The position numbers and the translations under genes were made by a program. The notes beneath the pieces were generated by a model that saw nothing but the letters and a program-made list of their open reading frames with translations, ran no database searches and was not told where the DNA came from. A stretch of 46,190 nt of DNA, from NCBI GenBank assembly GCA_902779745.1, contig CACZCT010000010.1, positions 1 through 46,190 on the forward strand. Reading direction: 5' to 3'. The stretch is from an uncultured Prevotellaceae bacterium (GTDB taxonomy: Bacteria; Bacteroidota; Bacteroidia; Bacteroidales; Bacteroidaceae). How positions within the stretch are numbered: the stretch's first letter is position 1; each line of letters begins with the position of its first letter. Shown one piece after another: positions 14,566 to 23,940 of the stretch.

Positions 14566-17500
14566 GTTTCCTGCTGATAGTCATCATATCGCTTGTTGCC
14601 TTAGGTGCCGTCGCCGCCATCTTCTCGATAGGGGGTAAAGACGAGCCTATCATCAAGGACGAGGGCGACTGTGGGGCATGTAGCAGCAGGAGTGAGTGTA
14701 AACTCGCCGAACTGAAGGAAGAAGGAAGAAAGAAGAAGAAGGAAGAAAGGTGCCACCTTTCAAATACCAATTCATCTCTTACCTCTTACCTCTTACTTCT
14801 TACCTCTTTGTTTGTCATAACTTCCTGCTCTACCAAGAAAAACACGGCAAGCACCCGTTGGTGGCATTCATTCAATGCCCGTTACAACACCTATTTCAAT
14901 GGCTCACAGGCCTTCATTGAAGGCAGTCTGGAGAAAGAAAACGGTAACCATGACGACCACACGCAACTAATTCCTCTCTATACCGTCACCAACAAAAACA
15001 GCAAGACACTTGGCAGTGGTCAGTTCGACCGTGCCATCGAGAAATCGGAGAAGACCATCCACCAACATAGCATCAAGGCACGTCCTGTATGGAACAAGTC
15101 ACGACGGAAGACCCAGAAAGACATTGAATGGTTGAATCGCCGGGAGTACAATCCCTTCCTCTGGCATGCCTGGCTGCTGTTGGGTAAGTCGCAGTTCCAG
15201 AAAGGCGAGTTCGAAGAGGCATCCGCCACTTTCGGCTATATGGCACGGCTATATCAGACCCAGCCTGTCATCCTAGCACGTGCCAGAGCGTGGCAGGCAA
15301 AATGCTATGCGGAAATGGGCTGGCTCTATGAGGCAGAAGACCTAATTACCAAACAGCGGCGCGACTCCATTCCGTATAAAGCAGTGGCTGACTGGGATTA
15401 CACCCTTGCCGACTATCATATCCGCAGTGAGCACTGGCCCGAGGCGGTCACCTACCTGCGTAAGGCTATCAAGCATGAACGGCGAAGGAAGCAACGTGCC
15501 CGTATGTGGTTTCTCATGGGACAGATTGAGGCGCTGCAGGGACACCGTCAGAATGCTTACGATGCCTTCCGTCATGTCATCCGCCTCAGTCCACCTTATG
15601 AATTGGAATTCAATGCCAGAATCGCCCAAAGTGAAGTGATGGCAACCATGGATGTCCGGAAAACCATCAAAAAACTACGCCGCATGGCAGCATCCGACAA
15701 CAACAAAGACTATCTCGATCAGGTCTACTATGCCATCGGTAATGTATACTTGACACAAAAAGATACTGCCAGGGCCATTGCCGCCTATGAGGAAGGCAAC
15801 AAAAAGGCAACACGCAGTGGTACGGAGAAAGGCGTCCTGCTGCTTCAACTGGGTAATCTCTATTGGCAACAGGAGAAATACAGTGACGCACGGAGATGCT
15901 ATGGAGAGGCCATCGGACTGCTCGACCGTGACCGTCCAGGCTATAAGGAACTGGCAGAACGCTCGAAAGTGCTAGACGAATTAGTACCTTATACAGATGC
16001 CATTCATCTCCAGGACTCCTTGCAGCAACTTGCTGCCATGCCGGAGGCAGAGCGAAACAAGGCAATTGACCGTGTCATAGAAGAACTAATCCGAAAAGAA
16101 AAAGAGGAAAAACGTGCCCAACAAGAGGCTGAGGCGGAACAGCAATTACAACAGAACGGTGGGGTGAATACCCCAACATCACAACCACTAACTCCCCAGC
16201 GTCCAACGACCAATCAGCAAGAGAATGCCATCTGGTATTTCTACAATCCACAAGCTGTCAGCCAGGGAAAGCAGCGTTTCGAACAGCAGTGGGGACGACG
16301 ACCTAATGCCGATAACTGGCAACGTTCCAATTTGACGGTCGTTAAGTTAGACTCGGAAAACTCAGAAAACTCGGAGGACTCGGAGAACTCTAACCAAGAC
16401 ACTGTGGCTGGCGATTCTCTCGCTAGCGACACCACTGCCCCTGACAGCATTTCCTCCGACCCTCATACCCGGGAGTACTACCTCGCCCAGATACCTTTTA
16501 CGGAGGAACAGAAAGCTGCCAGCGATGCCATCATCATGGAGTCACTATTACGGGCTGGCATCATTCTCAAGGACAAGTTGGACAATCTAACACTCAGTCA
16601 CCAGATGCTCTACCGACTAGTCAATCAATATCCTGACTATGAGCACAACGACGAGGCATGGTATCACCTCTACCTTATCTATGCTCGTCAAGGAAGATGG
16701 GCAGAAGCAGACATGGCACTCGCCCAGATGAAACAGCGACATGCGGAAAGCCAGTGGACCATCCTATTGTCTGACCCATATTATGCCGAAAATCAGCGTT
16801 TCGGACAACATATCGAAGACTCTATCTATGCAGCCACCTATAATGCTTTCCGTGAAGAACGCTATCAGGAAGTGGCAAGTAACGTCAGACTCTCAGCAGA
16901 GCGGTTCCCGAAAGGACAAAACCGTGCTAAGTTCCTGTTTATCGAAGGACTGAGTCTGCTCAACAATAATCAGGCTGATAGTTGTGTGGCACGAATGCGT
17001 CAGATTGTGGAACAATACCCAGAAAGTGAGGTCAGTGAGATGGCTGGACAGATTGTCAAGGGCGTACAACAAGGCAGACGACTGCAAGGTGGCAGAATGA
17101 CGGCAGCGGACATCTGGAGACAACGACAGAACCTGGAGCACCCCAACGATTCCACTAACATAGACACGCTCAGTACACAACGGGACACTCGCTATACCTT
17201 CATCTTGGCCTACTCGCCTGACAGTGTCGACCAGAACCAATTGCTCTACGATATTGCGAAATATAACTTCACCAGCTATCTCGTCCGTAACTTCGACATC
17301 AACATCGACACCGACGGGTCCATCAGCAGGATGATGGTCAGTGGTTTCCGCAGTTATGACGAGGCACTACAGTACGCCCACCAACTTACGGCAAACCTGC
17401 AGATGAAGCAACGGCTTGCCGGATGTCGACAGATCATCATCAGTGACCAGAACCTGCCCCTGCTGGGTACGGTCTTCAGTTACGACGACTACGACATCTT

Positions 17501-17696
17501 CTTCCATGAAGAACTGGCACCCGTAGAGGTTACCAAGCAACAACTGCTCCTCCAGCCTGACACTATTGTGGAAGAGCCTGACGAAGAGGAGGCACCACCG
17601 CAGCAACAACAGAACGACGATGACGACCTCTTCAACTCTAACACGCCACCACAGAATGTGGAGACGATTGACTTTGACGATGATTTCTATTACTAA
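14562..17696 (+). CDS. porW: PorW/SprE-type T9SS lipoprotein with TPRs, fused in frame to a small Cys-rich membrane protein
   Basis: From residue 89 (lipobox FVITSC) this is a PorW/SprE-like periplasmic lipoprotein: CSTKKNTASTRWWHSFNARYN is typical, followed by many TPR-like helices to about residue 480, a Gln/Glu coiled region, a Ser/Glu/Asn linker, a second TPR block (about 640-830) and an acidic tail. PorW links the T9SS rotor complex to the outer-membrane parts. Residues 1-50 form a different protein: a membrane segment (3-23) and cysteines C37, C40 and C46. The join (51-88) is encoded by two heptad repeats and includes the hydrophobic core of the lipoprotein signal. The only reasonable start is GTG 14562; I see no ATG or GTG near the lipobox. 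Signal peptidase II cleavage before C89 would release PorW. porX follows after 16 bases. Confidence 0.85.
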   Translation: MSFLLIVIISLVALGAVAAIFSIGGKDEPIIKDEGDCGACSSRSECKLAELKEEGRKKKKEERCHLSNTNSSLTSYLLLLTSLFVITSCSTKKNTASTRWWHSFNARYNTYFNGSQAFIEGSLEKENGNHDDHTQLIPLYTVTNKNSKTLGSGQFDRAIEKSEKTIHQHSIKARPVWNKSRRKTQKDIEWLNRREYNPFLWHAWLLLGKSQFQKGEFEEASATFGYMARLYQTQPVILARARAWQAKCYAEMGWLYEAEDLITKQRRDSIPYKAVADWDYTLADYHIRSEHWPEAVTYLRKAIKHERRRKQRARMWFLMGQIEALQGHRQNAYDAFRHVIRLSPPYELEFNARIAQSEVMATMDVRKTIKKLRRMAASDNNKDYLDQVYYAIGNVYLTQKDTARAIAAYEEGNKKATRSGTEKGVLLLQLGNLYWQQEKYSDARRCYGEAIGLLDRDRPGYKELAERSKVLDELVPYTDAIHLQDSLQQLAAMPEAERNKAIDRVIEELIRKEKEEKRAQQEAEAEQQLQQNGGVNTPTSQPLTPQRPTTNQQENAIWYFYNPQAVSQGKQRFEQQWGRRPNADNWQRSNLTVVKLDSENSENSEDSENSNQDTVAGDSLASDTTAPDSISSDPHTREYYLAQIPFTEEQKAASDAIIMESLLRAGIILKDKLDNLTLSHQMLYRLVNQYPDYEHNDEAWYHLYLIYARQGRWAEADMALAQMKQRHAESQWTILLSDPYYAENQRFGQHIEDSIYAATYNAFREERYQEVASNVRLSAERFPKGQNRAKFLFIEGLSLLNNNQADSCVARMRQIVEQYPESEVSEMAGQIVKGVQQGRRLQGGRMTAADIWRQRQNLEHPNDSTNIDTLSTQRDTRYTFILAYSPDSVDQNQLLYDIAKYNFTSYLVRNFDINIDTDGSISRMMVSGFRSYDEALQYAHQLTANLQMKQRLAGCRQIIISDQNLPLLGTVFSYDDYDIFFHEELAPVEVTKQQLLLQPDTIVEEPDEEEAPPQQQQNDDDDLFNSNTPPQNVETIDFDDDFYY
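14714..14748. repeat. Heptanucleotide repeat, purine unit GAAGGAA, inside porW
   Basis: Five units (GAAGGAA, GAAGGAA, GAAAGAA, GAAGAAG, GAAGAAA) encode the basic LKEEGRKKKKEER segment between the small protein and the PorW signal peptide. Confidence 0.75.
14745..14761. repeat. 17-base palindrome between the two heptad arrays
   Basis: GAAAGGTG-C-CACCTTTC is a perfect inverted repeat. It sits between a purine array and a pyrimidine array, so RNA from this stretch could fold into a longer imperfect hairpin. Confidence 0.75.
14777..14811. repeat. Heptanucleotide repeat, unit TCTTACC, encoding the PorW signal peptide core
   Basis: Units TCTTACC, TCTTACC, TCTTACT, TCTTACC and a partial TCTTTGT. 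Translated in frame they give LTSYLLLLTSLF, the hydrophobic core before the lipobox cysteine. Confidence 0.85.
16350..16394 (+). repeat. Nine-base coding repeat in porW (Ser-Glu-Asn/Asp tripeptides)
   Basis: Five 9-base units from GACTCGGAA encode a DSENSENSEDSEN linker between the two TPR blocks. The unit keeps the frame, so copy-number change only alters linker length. Confidence 0.8.
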
Positions 17697-17712
17697 TATA
17701 ACAAACTGAATT

Positions 17713-19254
17713 ATGACAAACGGACTGTTACTTTGGGCTGACGATGAGATGGAACTGCTCCGTCCGCACCTCCTGTTCTTGGAGAAGAAAGGCTATGAGG
17801 TCGTCACAGTGACCAATGGTATTGATGCGATAGAGGAGTGTCGTAAACAGACTTTCGATCTAATATTGCTGGACGAGATGATGCCTGGATTGACGGGGCT
17901 TGAGACACTTCAGCGCGTCAAGGAACTGCAGCCTACAGTACCAATCGTCATGGTGACGAAAAGTGAGGAGGAAGACATCATGAATCAGGCGGTAGGACAG
18001 AATATCGCCGACTACCTCATCAAACCAGTCAACCCCAACCAAATATTGCTCACCCTGAAGAAACTCATCCACAAACGGGAGATAGTCGCAGAAGTGACCC
18101 AAACCGCCTACCAGCAACAGTTCCAGCAACTCAGTATGCAGATGATGGACTGCAGGACCTGGGACGACTGGACAGAACTGTACCGCCAACTTGTCAGATG
18201 GGAACTGCAACTCTCTGCCACAGACTCAGCCATGGCGGACATGTTGCGGATGCAGAAAGAAGAGGCGAACATCGGATTCGCTAAGTTTGTAAAGAAGAAC
18301 TATATAAACTGGCTGGGACAGCGTGAGATGATGATGAGCCCCGATGTTTTCAAACAGAAAGTTTTCCCTACCCTCTCCGCTGGCAAGAAAGTTTTTCTCA
18401 TCGTTCTTGATAACTTCCGCTACGACCAGTGGAAGACGATAGAGACGGAACTCTCCGACTTTGAAATTGACGAGCAACTCTACTGCAGTATTCTCCCTAC
18501 CGCCACACAATATGCACGAAACGCCATTTTCTCAGGTCTGATGCCTGACCAGATAGCCCATATGTTTCCTAACCTCTGGGTAGACGAGGATGAGGAAGAG
18601 GGGAAGAATCTCAACGAGGCACCGCTCATCCAGACACAAATCGACCGATATAGGCGGCACGATACATTCTCGTACTACAAGATCAATACTACAGACGATG
18701 CAGAACGCTATATGAATCTATTTCCTTCTTTGGAGAAGAACAATCTCAACGTGCTGGTCGTCAACTTCATCGACATGCTGTCACATGCCCGTACGGAGTC
18801 CAAGATGGTGCGTGAACTTGCCCACGACGAAGCAGCCTACCGTTCACTGACTCTGTCATGGTTCCGTCATTCCATCATTTCACAACTGTTACGACAACTA
18901 GCCCAGACGGATTATCAGGTTATCATCACCACAGATCATGGCTCTATCCGTACGGACTCACCTGTCAAGATTATCGGTGACCGTAATACCAATACCAACC
19001 TGCGTTATAAACTCGGAAAGAATCTTGCCTACGATGACAAGGATCTCTTCGTCATCAAGGAGCCCCAAAAGGCATTCCTACCTTCTCCCAATCTCTCTAC
19101 GAGTTATGTCTTCGCCACAGGAGACAAGTTCTTCGCTTATCCCAACAACTATAACTATTACGTCACCTACTACCGGAATACCTTCCAGCATGGAGGTATC
19201 TCAATGGAGGAGATGATCATACCATTCATTACACTTAAAGGGAAAAACAGGTAA
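17713..19254 (+). CDS. porX: PorX: T9SS response regulator with PglZ-type alkaline phosphatase domain
   Basis: 513 residues. The receiver domain (1-125) has the acidic pair D10/D11, phosphoacceptor D54 in LILLDEMMPG and a conserved Lys in IKPVNP. A helical linker leads to a C-terminal alkaline-phosphatase-superfamily (PglZ) domain from about residue 200, with VFLIVLDNFRYDQW, NFIDMLSHAR and ITTDHGS as metal-site motifs. In Porphyromonas gingivalis PorX works with the kinase PorY and an ECF sigma to control T9SS genes. It directly follows porW, so two T9SS genes share an operon. tsaE starts 2 bases after its stop. Confidence 0.95.
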   Translation: MTNGLLLWADDEMELLRPHLLFLEKKGYEVVTVTNGIDAIEECRKQTFDLILLDEMMPGLTGLETLQRVKELQPTVPIVMVTKSEEEDIMNQAVGQNIADYLIKPVNPNQILLTLKKLIHKREIVAEVTQTAYQQQFQQLSMQMMDCRTWDDWTELYRQLVRWELQLSATDSAMADMLRMQKEEANIGFAKFVKKNYINWLGQREMMMSPDVFKQKVFPTLSAGKKVFLIVLDNFRYDQWKTIETELSDFEIDEQLYCSILPTATQYARNAIFSGLMPDQIAHMFPNLWVDEDEEEGKNLNEAPLIQTQIDRYRRHDTFSYYKINTTDDAERYMNLFPSLEKNNLNVLVVNFIDMLSHARTESKMVRELAHDEAAYRSLTLSWFRHSIISQLLRQLAQTDYQVIITTDHGSIRTDSPVKIIGDRNTNTNLRYKLGKNLAYDDKDLFVIKEPQKAFLPSPNLSTSYVFATGDKFFAYPNNYNYYVTYYRNTFQHGGISMEEMIIPFITLKGKNR

Positions 19255-19256
19255 TC

Positions 19257-19667
19257 ATGGAAATCAAAATAAACAGCTTAAACAGCATCCGAGAGGCTGC
19301 CCGTGAGTTTATCCAGCATATAGGAGAAGCACGTGTCTTCGCCTTCTACGGGAAGATGGGAGCTGGTAAGACGACTTTCGTCAAGGCCATCTGTGAAGAA
19401 TTAGGCTGTACGGATGTCATTACCAGCCCTACTTTCGCCATCGTCAACGAATACACTAGTAGTAACAACACCCCCATCTACCACTTCGACTTCTATCGCA
19501 TCAAAAAACTGGACGAAGTCTACGACATGGGCTATGAGGAGTATTTCTACAGTGGAGCACTCTGTCTGATAGAATGGCCTGAGTTAATAGAAGAAATCCT
19601 GCCCGATGATGCCATACGTGTCAGCATCACCGAGCAGAAAGATGGAAGTAGGATTGTCAGCTTTTAG
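19257..19667 (+). CDS. tsaE: tRNA threonylcarbamoyladenosine biosynthesis ATPase TsaE
   Basis: P-loop ATPase that works with TsaD/TsaB in making t6A37 on ANN-decoding tRNAs. The 136 residues carry Walker A G32-x4-GKTT (GKMGAGKTT), SPTFAIVNEY, the YHFDFYRI segment and LIEWPE, all typical of YjeE/TsaE. It begins 2 bases after porX and probably shares its message. Its TAG stop sits in the first unit of a heptad repeat. Confidence 0.95.
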   Translation: MEIKINSLNSIREAAREFIQHIGEARVFAFYGKMGAGKTTFVKAICEELGCTDVITSPTFAIVNEYTSSNNTPIYHFDFYRIKKLDEVYDMGYEEYFYSGALCLIEWPELIEEILPDDAIRVSITEQKDGSRIVSF

Positions 19668-19670
19668 CCT

Positions 19671-19705
19671 ATGCCAACAACCAATCGCTAATAGCCAACA
19701 GCAAA
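19671..19705. repeat. Heptanucleotide repeat, unit nnGCCAA, between tsaE and trxA
   Basis: Five diverged units (ATGCCAA, CAACCAA, TCGCTAA, TAGCCAA, CAGCAAA) fill the whole gap between the two converging genes. Confidence 0.65.
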
Positions 19706-19706
19706 A

Positions 19707-20021
19707 TTACAAAAGGGCTTCGAATTTCTCTTGTATCTTCGCTCTAGGCTGTGCTCCTACAATTTTGTCCACAATCTGACCGCCCTTGAAGAACAGAATC
19801 GTCGGAATGTTACGGATACCGAACTCAACAGCCAGATCCTCGTATTCCTCGATGTCACACTTACCAACGGTAATACGACCGTCATACTCCTCAGCAAGTT
19901 CTGAGATGACAGGACCTACCATACGGCAGGGTCCGCACCATGTTGCCCAGAAGTCAACCACTAAAGGCTGCTCACCATTCTTCAGGCTCTCTAAATTCTC
20001 TGATGTGATAGTTACTTCCAT
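19707..20021 (-). CDS. trxA: Thioredoxin
   Basis: A 104-residue cytoplasmic disulfide reductase with the classic active site WCGPC (C29/C32), the Asp in VVDFWATW, and the cis-Pro segment RNIPTILFF. There is no signal peptide. It lies 69 bases downstream of dnaE in the same direction. That gap holds a 16-base A/T palindrome (20028-20043) and GATATTTG on the minus strand, one base off a -7 box when extended, so it may have its own promoter. Confidence 0.96.
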   Translation of the reverse strand: MEVTITSENLESLKNGEQPLVVDFWATWCGPCRMVGPVISELAEEYDGRITVGKCDIEEYEDLAVEFGIRNIPTILFFKGGQIVDKIVGAQPRAKIQEKFEALL

Positions 20022-20090
20022 TGTCTGTAATTTTTAAAAATTAATACTATATGTTTTCTATTCTTATTCCAGCAAATATCATGCCACACA

Positions 20091-23000
20091 TTAGTTAATC
20101 TTATAGTCAAGAGCCGGGGTATGGTCAATGAAATTAACCAGCGTACTCTTGACATCTACCTTTTTCGTCGTACTTCGCATAAGCACATGGTTTTTCCCCG
20201 TACTATCCACCATCTGAAGGAACAACTTCGTATTCCCTGGATTTGAATTAATCAGTTCACCCAGTTCCATCACAATCTGTTCGTCCAGCATATCCGTAGT
20301 CAGCGTAATGGTTATACGGTCAATGGCACGTTCTTTGACAGACTGTAATAGTTCGACATTGGTCACTTTCAGTTCCTTCTGCTCACTATACTGAAAACGG
20401 GGAGCCATCTTGCCCGTGACATAGACAGCGGCTCCATTCAGGAATTTACCATTGAGGTTGAGCCAGTCGTCACCAAAGAGCATCAACTCACCGGAGCCTT
20501 CAAAATCCTCGAGCGTTATGATGCCCCACGGTTTATTGTTCTTTCCGATACGTGTCTGAACACTCGTAACAATACCGCCCATCGTGATGTCGTCACGGTC
20601 GGTGATAGCGGCGCAACGGTCTGCCAACTCGGCACAACGGGTATTGCACAGGTTATTCAGAACGATTTTGTATTCGTCCAACGGATGGGCAGAGAGATAG
20701 ATTCCCACATACTCACGTTCACGGTTCAGGCGTTCAATATCGCTCCATTTCGTACCCGTCGGTATCGGTGGGGTGGCAATATCCACCTCGTTCTCTCCTC
20801 CAAAAAGGGAGTTGCGCATCTCTTGCTGCTCCATCTGGTATAACTGTCCATAACGTAACAGGGTGTCCAAAAACACCTCCCCCTTGCTATTCTCCGCGAA
20901 GAAGTCCTCCCGGGCAATGCCAAAACTATCGAAACCTCCACTCAGGGCAAGGCTCTCGAAAGCCTTACGGTTGACATTCGAGTAATTGACACGTTGTGCG
21001 AAATCAAAGATATCCTTATACAATCCGTTCTTCTCACGTTCCATAATTATGGACTCTGCCACTCCATCACCGATGCCCTTGATGGCTGCCAGTCCAAAAC
21101 GAATCTCGCCCTTCTTATTCACACCGAACTTCAGGTATGACTCGTTGACATCAGGACCTAACGTAGCAATCCCCATTATCTTACATTCATCCATCAGTTT
21201 GGTGATCTCCGTTATCTGGTCACGACGGCGACTCATAATCGCTGCCATGAACTCTGCCGGATAATTAGCTTTCAGATAAGCCGTCTGGTAGGCGACCCAA
21301 GAATAACATGCCGCATGCGACTTGTTGAACGCATAGGAGGCGAAAGCTTCCCAGTCTGCCCATATCTTCTCCAGGACCTTGGGGTCGTGGCCGTTCTTCT
21401 TTCCACCCTCAATGAATTTGGGTTTCATGGCATCGACAATGTCTTTCTTCTTCTTACCCATCGCCTTACGCAAGGCATCACTCTCTCCACGGGTGAAGTC
21501 AGCCAACAGACGAGAAAGCAACATCACCTGCTCCTGATAGACCGTAATACCATAGGTATCCTTCAGATATTTCTCCATGACAGGAATATCATAGGTAATC
21601 GGCTCGTCACCATGCTTACGACGTATGAACTGCGGGATATAACCCATCGGTCCTGGACGATAAAGCGCATTCATAGCTATAAGATCCTCAAAAACGGTGG
21701 GCTTCAATTCACGCAGGTATTTCTGCATACCATTCGACTCAAACTGGAATGTACCAATGGTACGTCCCTGCTGATAGAGTTCGAAAGTTTTCGGGTCATC
21801 AATGGGGATATGATCGAGGTCAACGTCAATACCCCTGTGTATCTTGATATTCTCACAAGCTTCCTTCAACTCCGAAAGTGTCTTCAAGCCTAAGAAGTCC
21901 ATCTTGATGAGTCCCGTCGACTCAATGACATGTCCATCATATTGGGTACAGTTAGTCTTGGTATCCTTGAAATCCGGATCATCCGCCGTAGACACAGGCA
22001 CCCAGTCACTAATCGGGTCCCTACAGATGATGAAGCCACAAGCATGGATACCTGTTCCACGGATGGTACCTTCCAGCATCTTTGCATACTTAATAGTATT
22101 GGCGAGTTTGGGGTCATTCGAGCTCTCTGCATCACGGAGTTCCTGTACACAGGAAATGGCATTCGACAAATTCATCTTCTTTCCCTCTGGAAGACGATCT
22201 GGAATCGCCTTACAAAGCGCATTCGACTGTGCCAAGGGCAGTTTCTCCACACGTGCCACATCCTTGATGGAGTTCTTCGTTGCCATGGATGCATAGGTAA
22301 TGATATGCGCGCAGTTCTCATGACCATATTTTTCTTCCACCCATTTCAATACCCTTCCACGACCGTCGTCATCGAAGTCTGTGTCAATATCAGGCAGGGA
22401 GATACGGTCAGGATTCAGGAAACGCTCAAACAGCAAGTCGTATTTCAGAGGGTCAATCTTCGTGATACCCAAGCAATAGGCTACCACAGAACCTGCCGCA
22501 GAACCACGTCCAGGTCCCACCATCACCCCCAGTTCATCACGGGCGGAGTTGATAAAGTCCTGCACGATAAGGAAGTACCCCGGGAAACCCATTGTCTTCA
22601 TGATATGTAATTCAAAACGGATACGGTCGTCCACTTCTTTCGACAAAGGCATGGGATAACGCTTAGCAGCTCCTTCATACGCCAGTTTCGCCAGATAGTC
22701 TGCCTCAAACTTGATACGATAGAGTTTGTCATAGCCACCCAATTTCTTGATTTTCTTCTCTCCTTCCTCCTGAAACAACTTGTTCTCACCGTTCTCGTCA
22801 CTGGTAAACTCATCAAAGAGTTGTTGTTCAGTGAATTTCTGTCTCCACTCCTCTTCCGTTCCAAATTCCTCAGGAATGGGAAAAAATGGCATGATAGGGT
22901 CATGGTCAAGACTATAGATCTCTACCTTGTCCAATATCTCCAGCGTATTAGCAAGCGCCTCTGGGACATCCGAAAAAATGGCATTCATCTCCTCCTTGGT

Positions 23001-23801
23001 CTTGAACCACTCCTGCTTGGAATACAACATGCGAGTGGGGTCGTCCAGATCCTTTCCTGTCGACAGGCAAAGCAAATGGTCATGAGCCTCCGCATTTTCC
23101 TTGTCCACGAAATGAGCATCATTGGTACAAATCAGTTTGACACCATATTCCCGAGCCAGTTCTATGAGAACCTTATTAGCTTTCTGCTGTAAGGGAAAGG
23201 TTTCCCTATTGGCACGGATGGTAGGGTCGGTCACCTCATGGCGCTGTAGTTCCAAGTAATAATCATCACCAAACAGGTTATGATACCATTCTATAGTCTC
23301 ACGGGCTCCAACGATATCCCCTTCCAGAATCTTATGAGGTACCTCACCGGCAATACATGCCGAGCAGACAATCAGTCCTTCATGGTATTTCTCCAACTCA
23401 GTACGGTCTGTACGGGGACGCATATAATAGCCGTCTATCCACGAATTACTCACCAGTTTTATCAGATTCTTATAACCCTGATAATTTTTCGCAAGGACAA
23501 TCAGGTGATAGCCGCTCATATCCTCCTTGCCACGCTTCAACTCCTTGGCACCATGACGTGCCACATACATCTCACAGCCGAAAATGGGTTTGAAAGGCTC
23601 CAATCCCTCTTTCTTACGTCCCTTGTTGACACCTCCCACATAATCATGAAATTCCTTGATACCAAACATATCACCATGGTCTGTGATTGCCATTCCGCGC
23701 ATTCCATTGCCCACGGCTTTGTCTACTAATTTCTTAATACTTGACTGTCCGTCAAGTATCGAGTAATAAGTATGTACATGTAGATGGATAAAATCTTCCA
23801 T
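20091..23801 (-). CDS. dnaE: DNA polymerase III alpha subunit
   Basis: Replicative DNA polymerase, 1236 residues, a normal length for the phylum. The PHP domain starts at once (HLHVHT, residues 6-11). The catalytic palm motif PDIDTDF lies near residue 470, with GPGRGSAAGS just before it. The finger region (FNKSHAACYSWVAYQTAYLKANYP), a helix-hairpin-helix segment (GLAAIKGIGDGVAESI) and an OB-fold (about 1000-1090, GGIVTSVQTRIGKNNKPWGIITLED) follow. The start is ATG 23801. The divergent psd promoter and a heptad array lie upstream. TAACTTTA at 23835-23828 is a weak -7 candidate. Confidence 0.97.
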   Translation of the reverse strand: MEDFIHLHVHTYYSILDGQSSIKKLVDKAVGNGMRGMAITDHGDMFGIKEFHDYVGGVNKGRKKEGLEPFKPIFGCEMYVARHGAKELKRGKEDMSGYHLIVLAKNYQGYKNLIKLVSNSWIDGYYMRPRTDRTELEKYHEGLIVCSACIAGEVPHKILEGDIVGARETIEWYHNLFGDDYYLELQRHEVTDPTIRANRETFPLQQKANKVLIELAREYGVKLICTNDAHFVDKENAEAHDHLLCLSTGKDLDDPTRMLYSKQEWFKTKEEMNAIFSDVPEALANTLEILDKVEIYSLDHDPIMPFFPIPEEFGTEEEWRQKFTEQQLFDEFTSDENGENKLFQEEGEKKIKKLGGYDKLYRIKFEADYLAKLAYEGAAKRYPMPLSKEVDDRIRFELHIMKTMGFPGYFLIVQDFINSARDELGVMVGPGRGSAAGSVVAYCLGITKIDPLKYDLLFERFLNPDRISLPDIDTDFDDDGRGRVLKWVEEKYGHENCAHIITYASMATKNSIKDVARVEKLPLAQSNALCKAIPDRLPEGKKMNLSNAISCVQELRDAESSNDPKLANTIKYAKMLEGTIRGTGIHACGFIICRDPISDWVPVSTADDPDFKDTKTNCTQYDGHVIESTGLIKMDFLGLKTLSELKEACENIKIHRGIDVDLDHIPIDDPKTFELYQQGRTIGTFQFESNGMQKYLRELKPTVFEDLIAMNALYRPGPMGYIPQFIRRKHGDEPITYDIPVMEKYLKDTYGITVYQEQVMLLSRLLADFTRGESDALRKAMGKKKKDIVDAMKPKFIEGGKKNGHDPKVLEKIWADWEAFASYAFNKSHAACYSWVAYQTAYLKANYPAEFMAAIMSRRRDQITEITKLMDECKIMGIATLGPDVNESYLKFGVNKKGEIRFGLAAIKGIGDGVAESIIMEREKNGLYKDIFDFAQRVNYSNVNRKAFESLALSGGFDSFGIAREDFFAENSKGEVFLDTLLRYGQLYQMEQQEMRNSLFGGENEVDIATPPIPTGTKWSDIERLNREREYVGIYLSAHPLDEYKIVLNNLCNTRCAELADRCAAITDRDDITMGGIVTSVQTRIGKNNKPWGIITLEDFEGSGELMLFGDDWLNLNGKFLNGAAVYVTGKMAPRFQYSEQKELKVTNVELLQSVKERAIDRITITLTTDMLDEQIVMELGELINSNPGNTKLFLQMVDSTGKNHVLMRSTTKKVDVKSTLVNFIDHTPALDYKIN

Positions 23802-23866
23802 AAGAGGTTTTTTCTGCTTTTGAGCCGTAAAGTTACATCAAAAAGCCGAAATAACCAAAAAAATAT

Positions 23867-23894
23867 GAATTAAGAATTAAGAATTAAGAATTAT
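23867..23894. repeat. Heptanucleotide repeat, unit GAATTAA, between dnaE and psd
   Basis: Three GAATTAA units and one GAATTAT lie immediately before the psd -7 box, where a -33 element would normally be. Confidence 0.9.
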
Positions 23895-23898
23895 TTTA

Positions 23899-23906
23899 TA
23901 CCTTTG
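23899..23906 (+). promoter_or_regulatory. -7 box of the psd-pssA operon
   Basis: TACCTTTG matches the -7 consensus. The expected -33 position is occupied by the GAATTAA array and has no TTTG. Confidence 0.65.
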
Positions 23907-23940
23907 CATATTGAACAGCAAACAATTGACTTTACCACTC

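Noticed and set aside
14714-14811. Heptad-palindrome-heptad block as a mobile element such as a MITE
   Set aside because: It has no target-site duplication or defined ends, and similar heptads elsewhere lack the palindrome.
16350-16394. Direct repeats as a CRISPR array
   Set aside because: The units are 9 bases, contiguous and in frame in porW; there are no spacers.
21930-22610. Plus-strand open frame of 226 codons within dnaE
   Set aside because: Antisense to the conserved polymerase palm region; low-quality amino-acid pattern.
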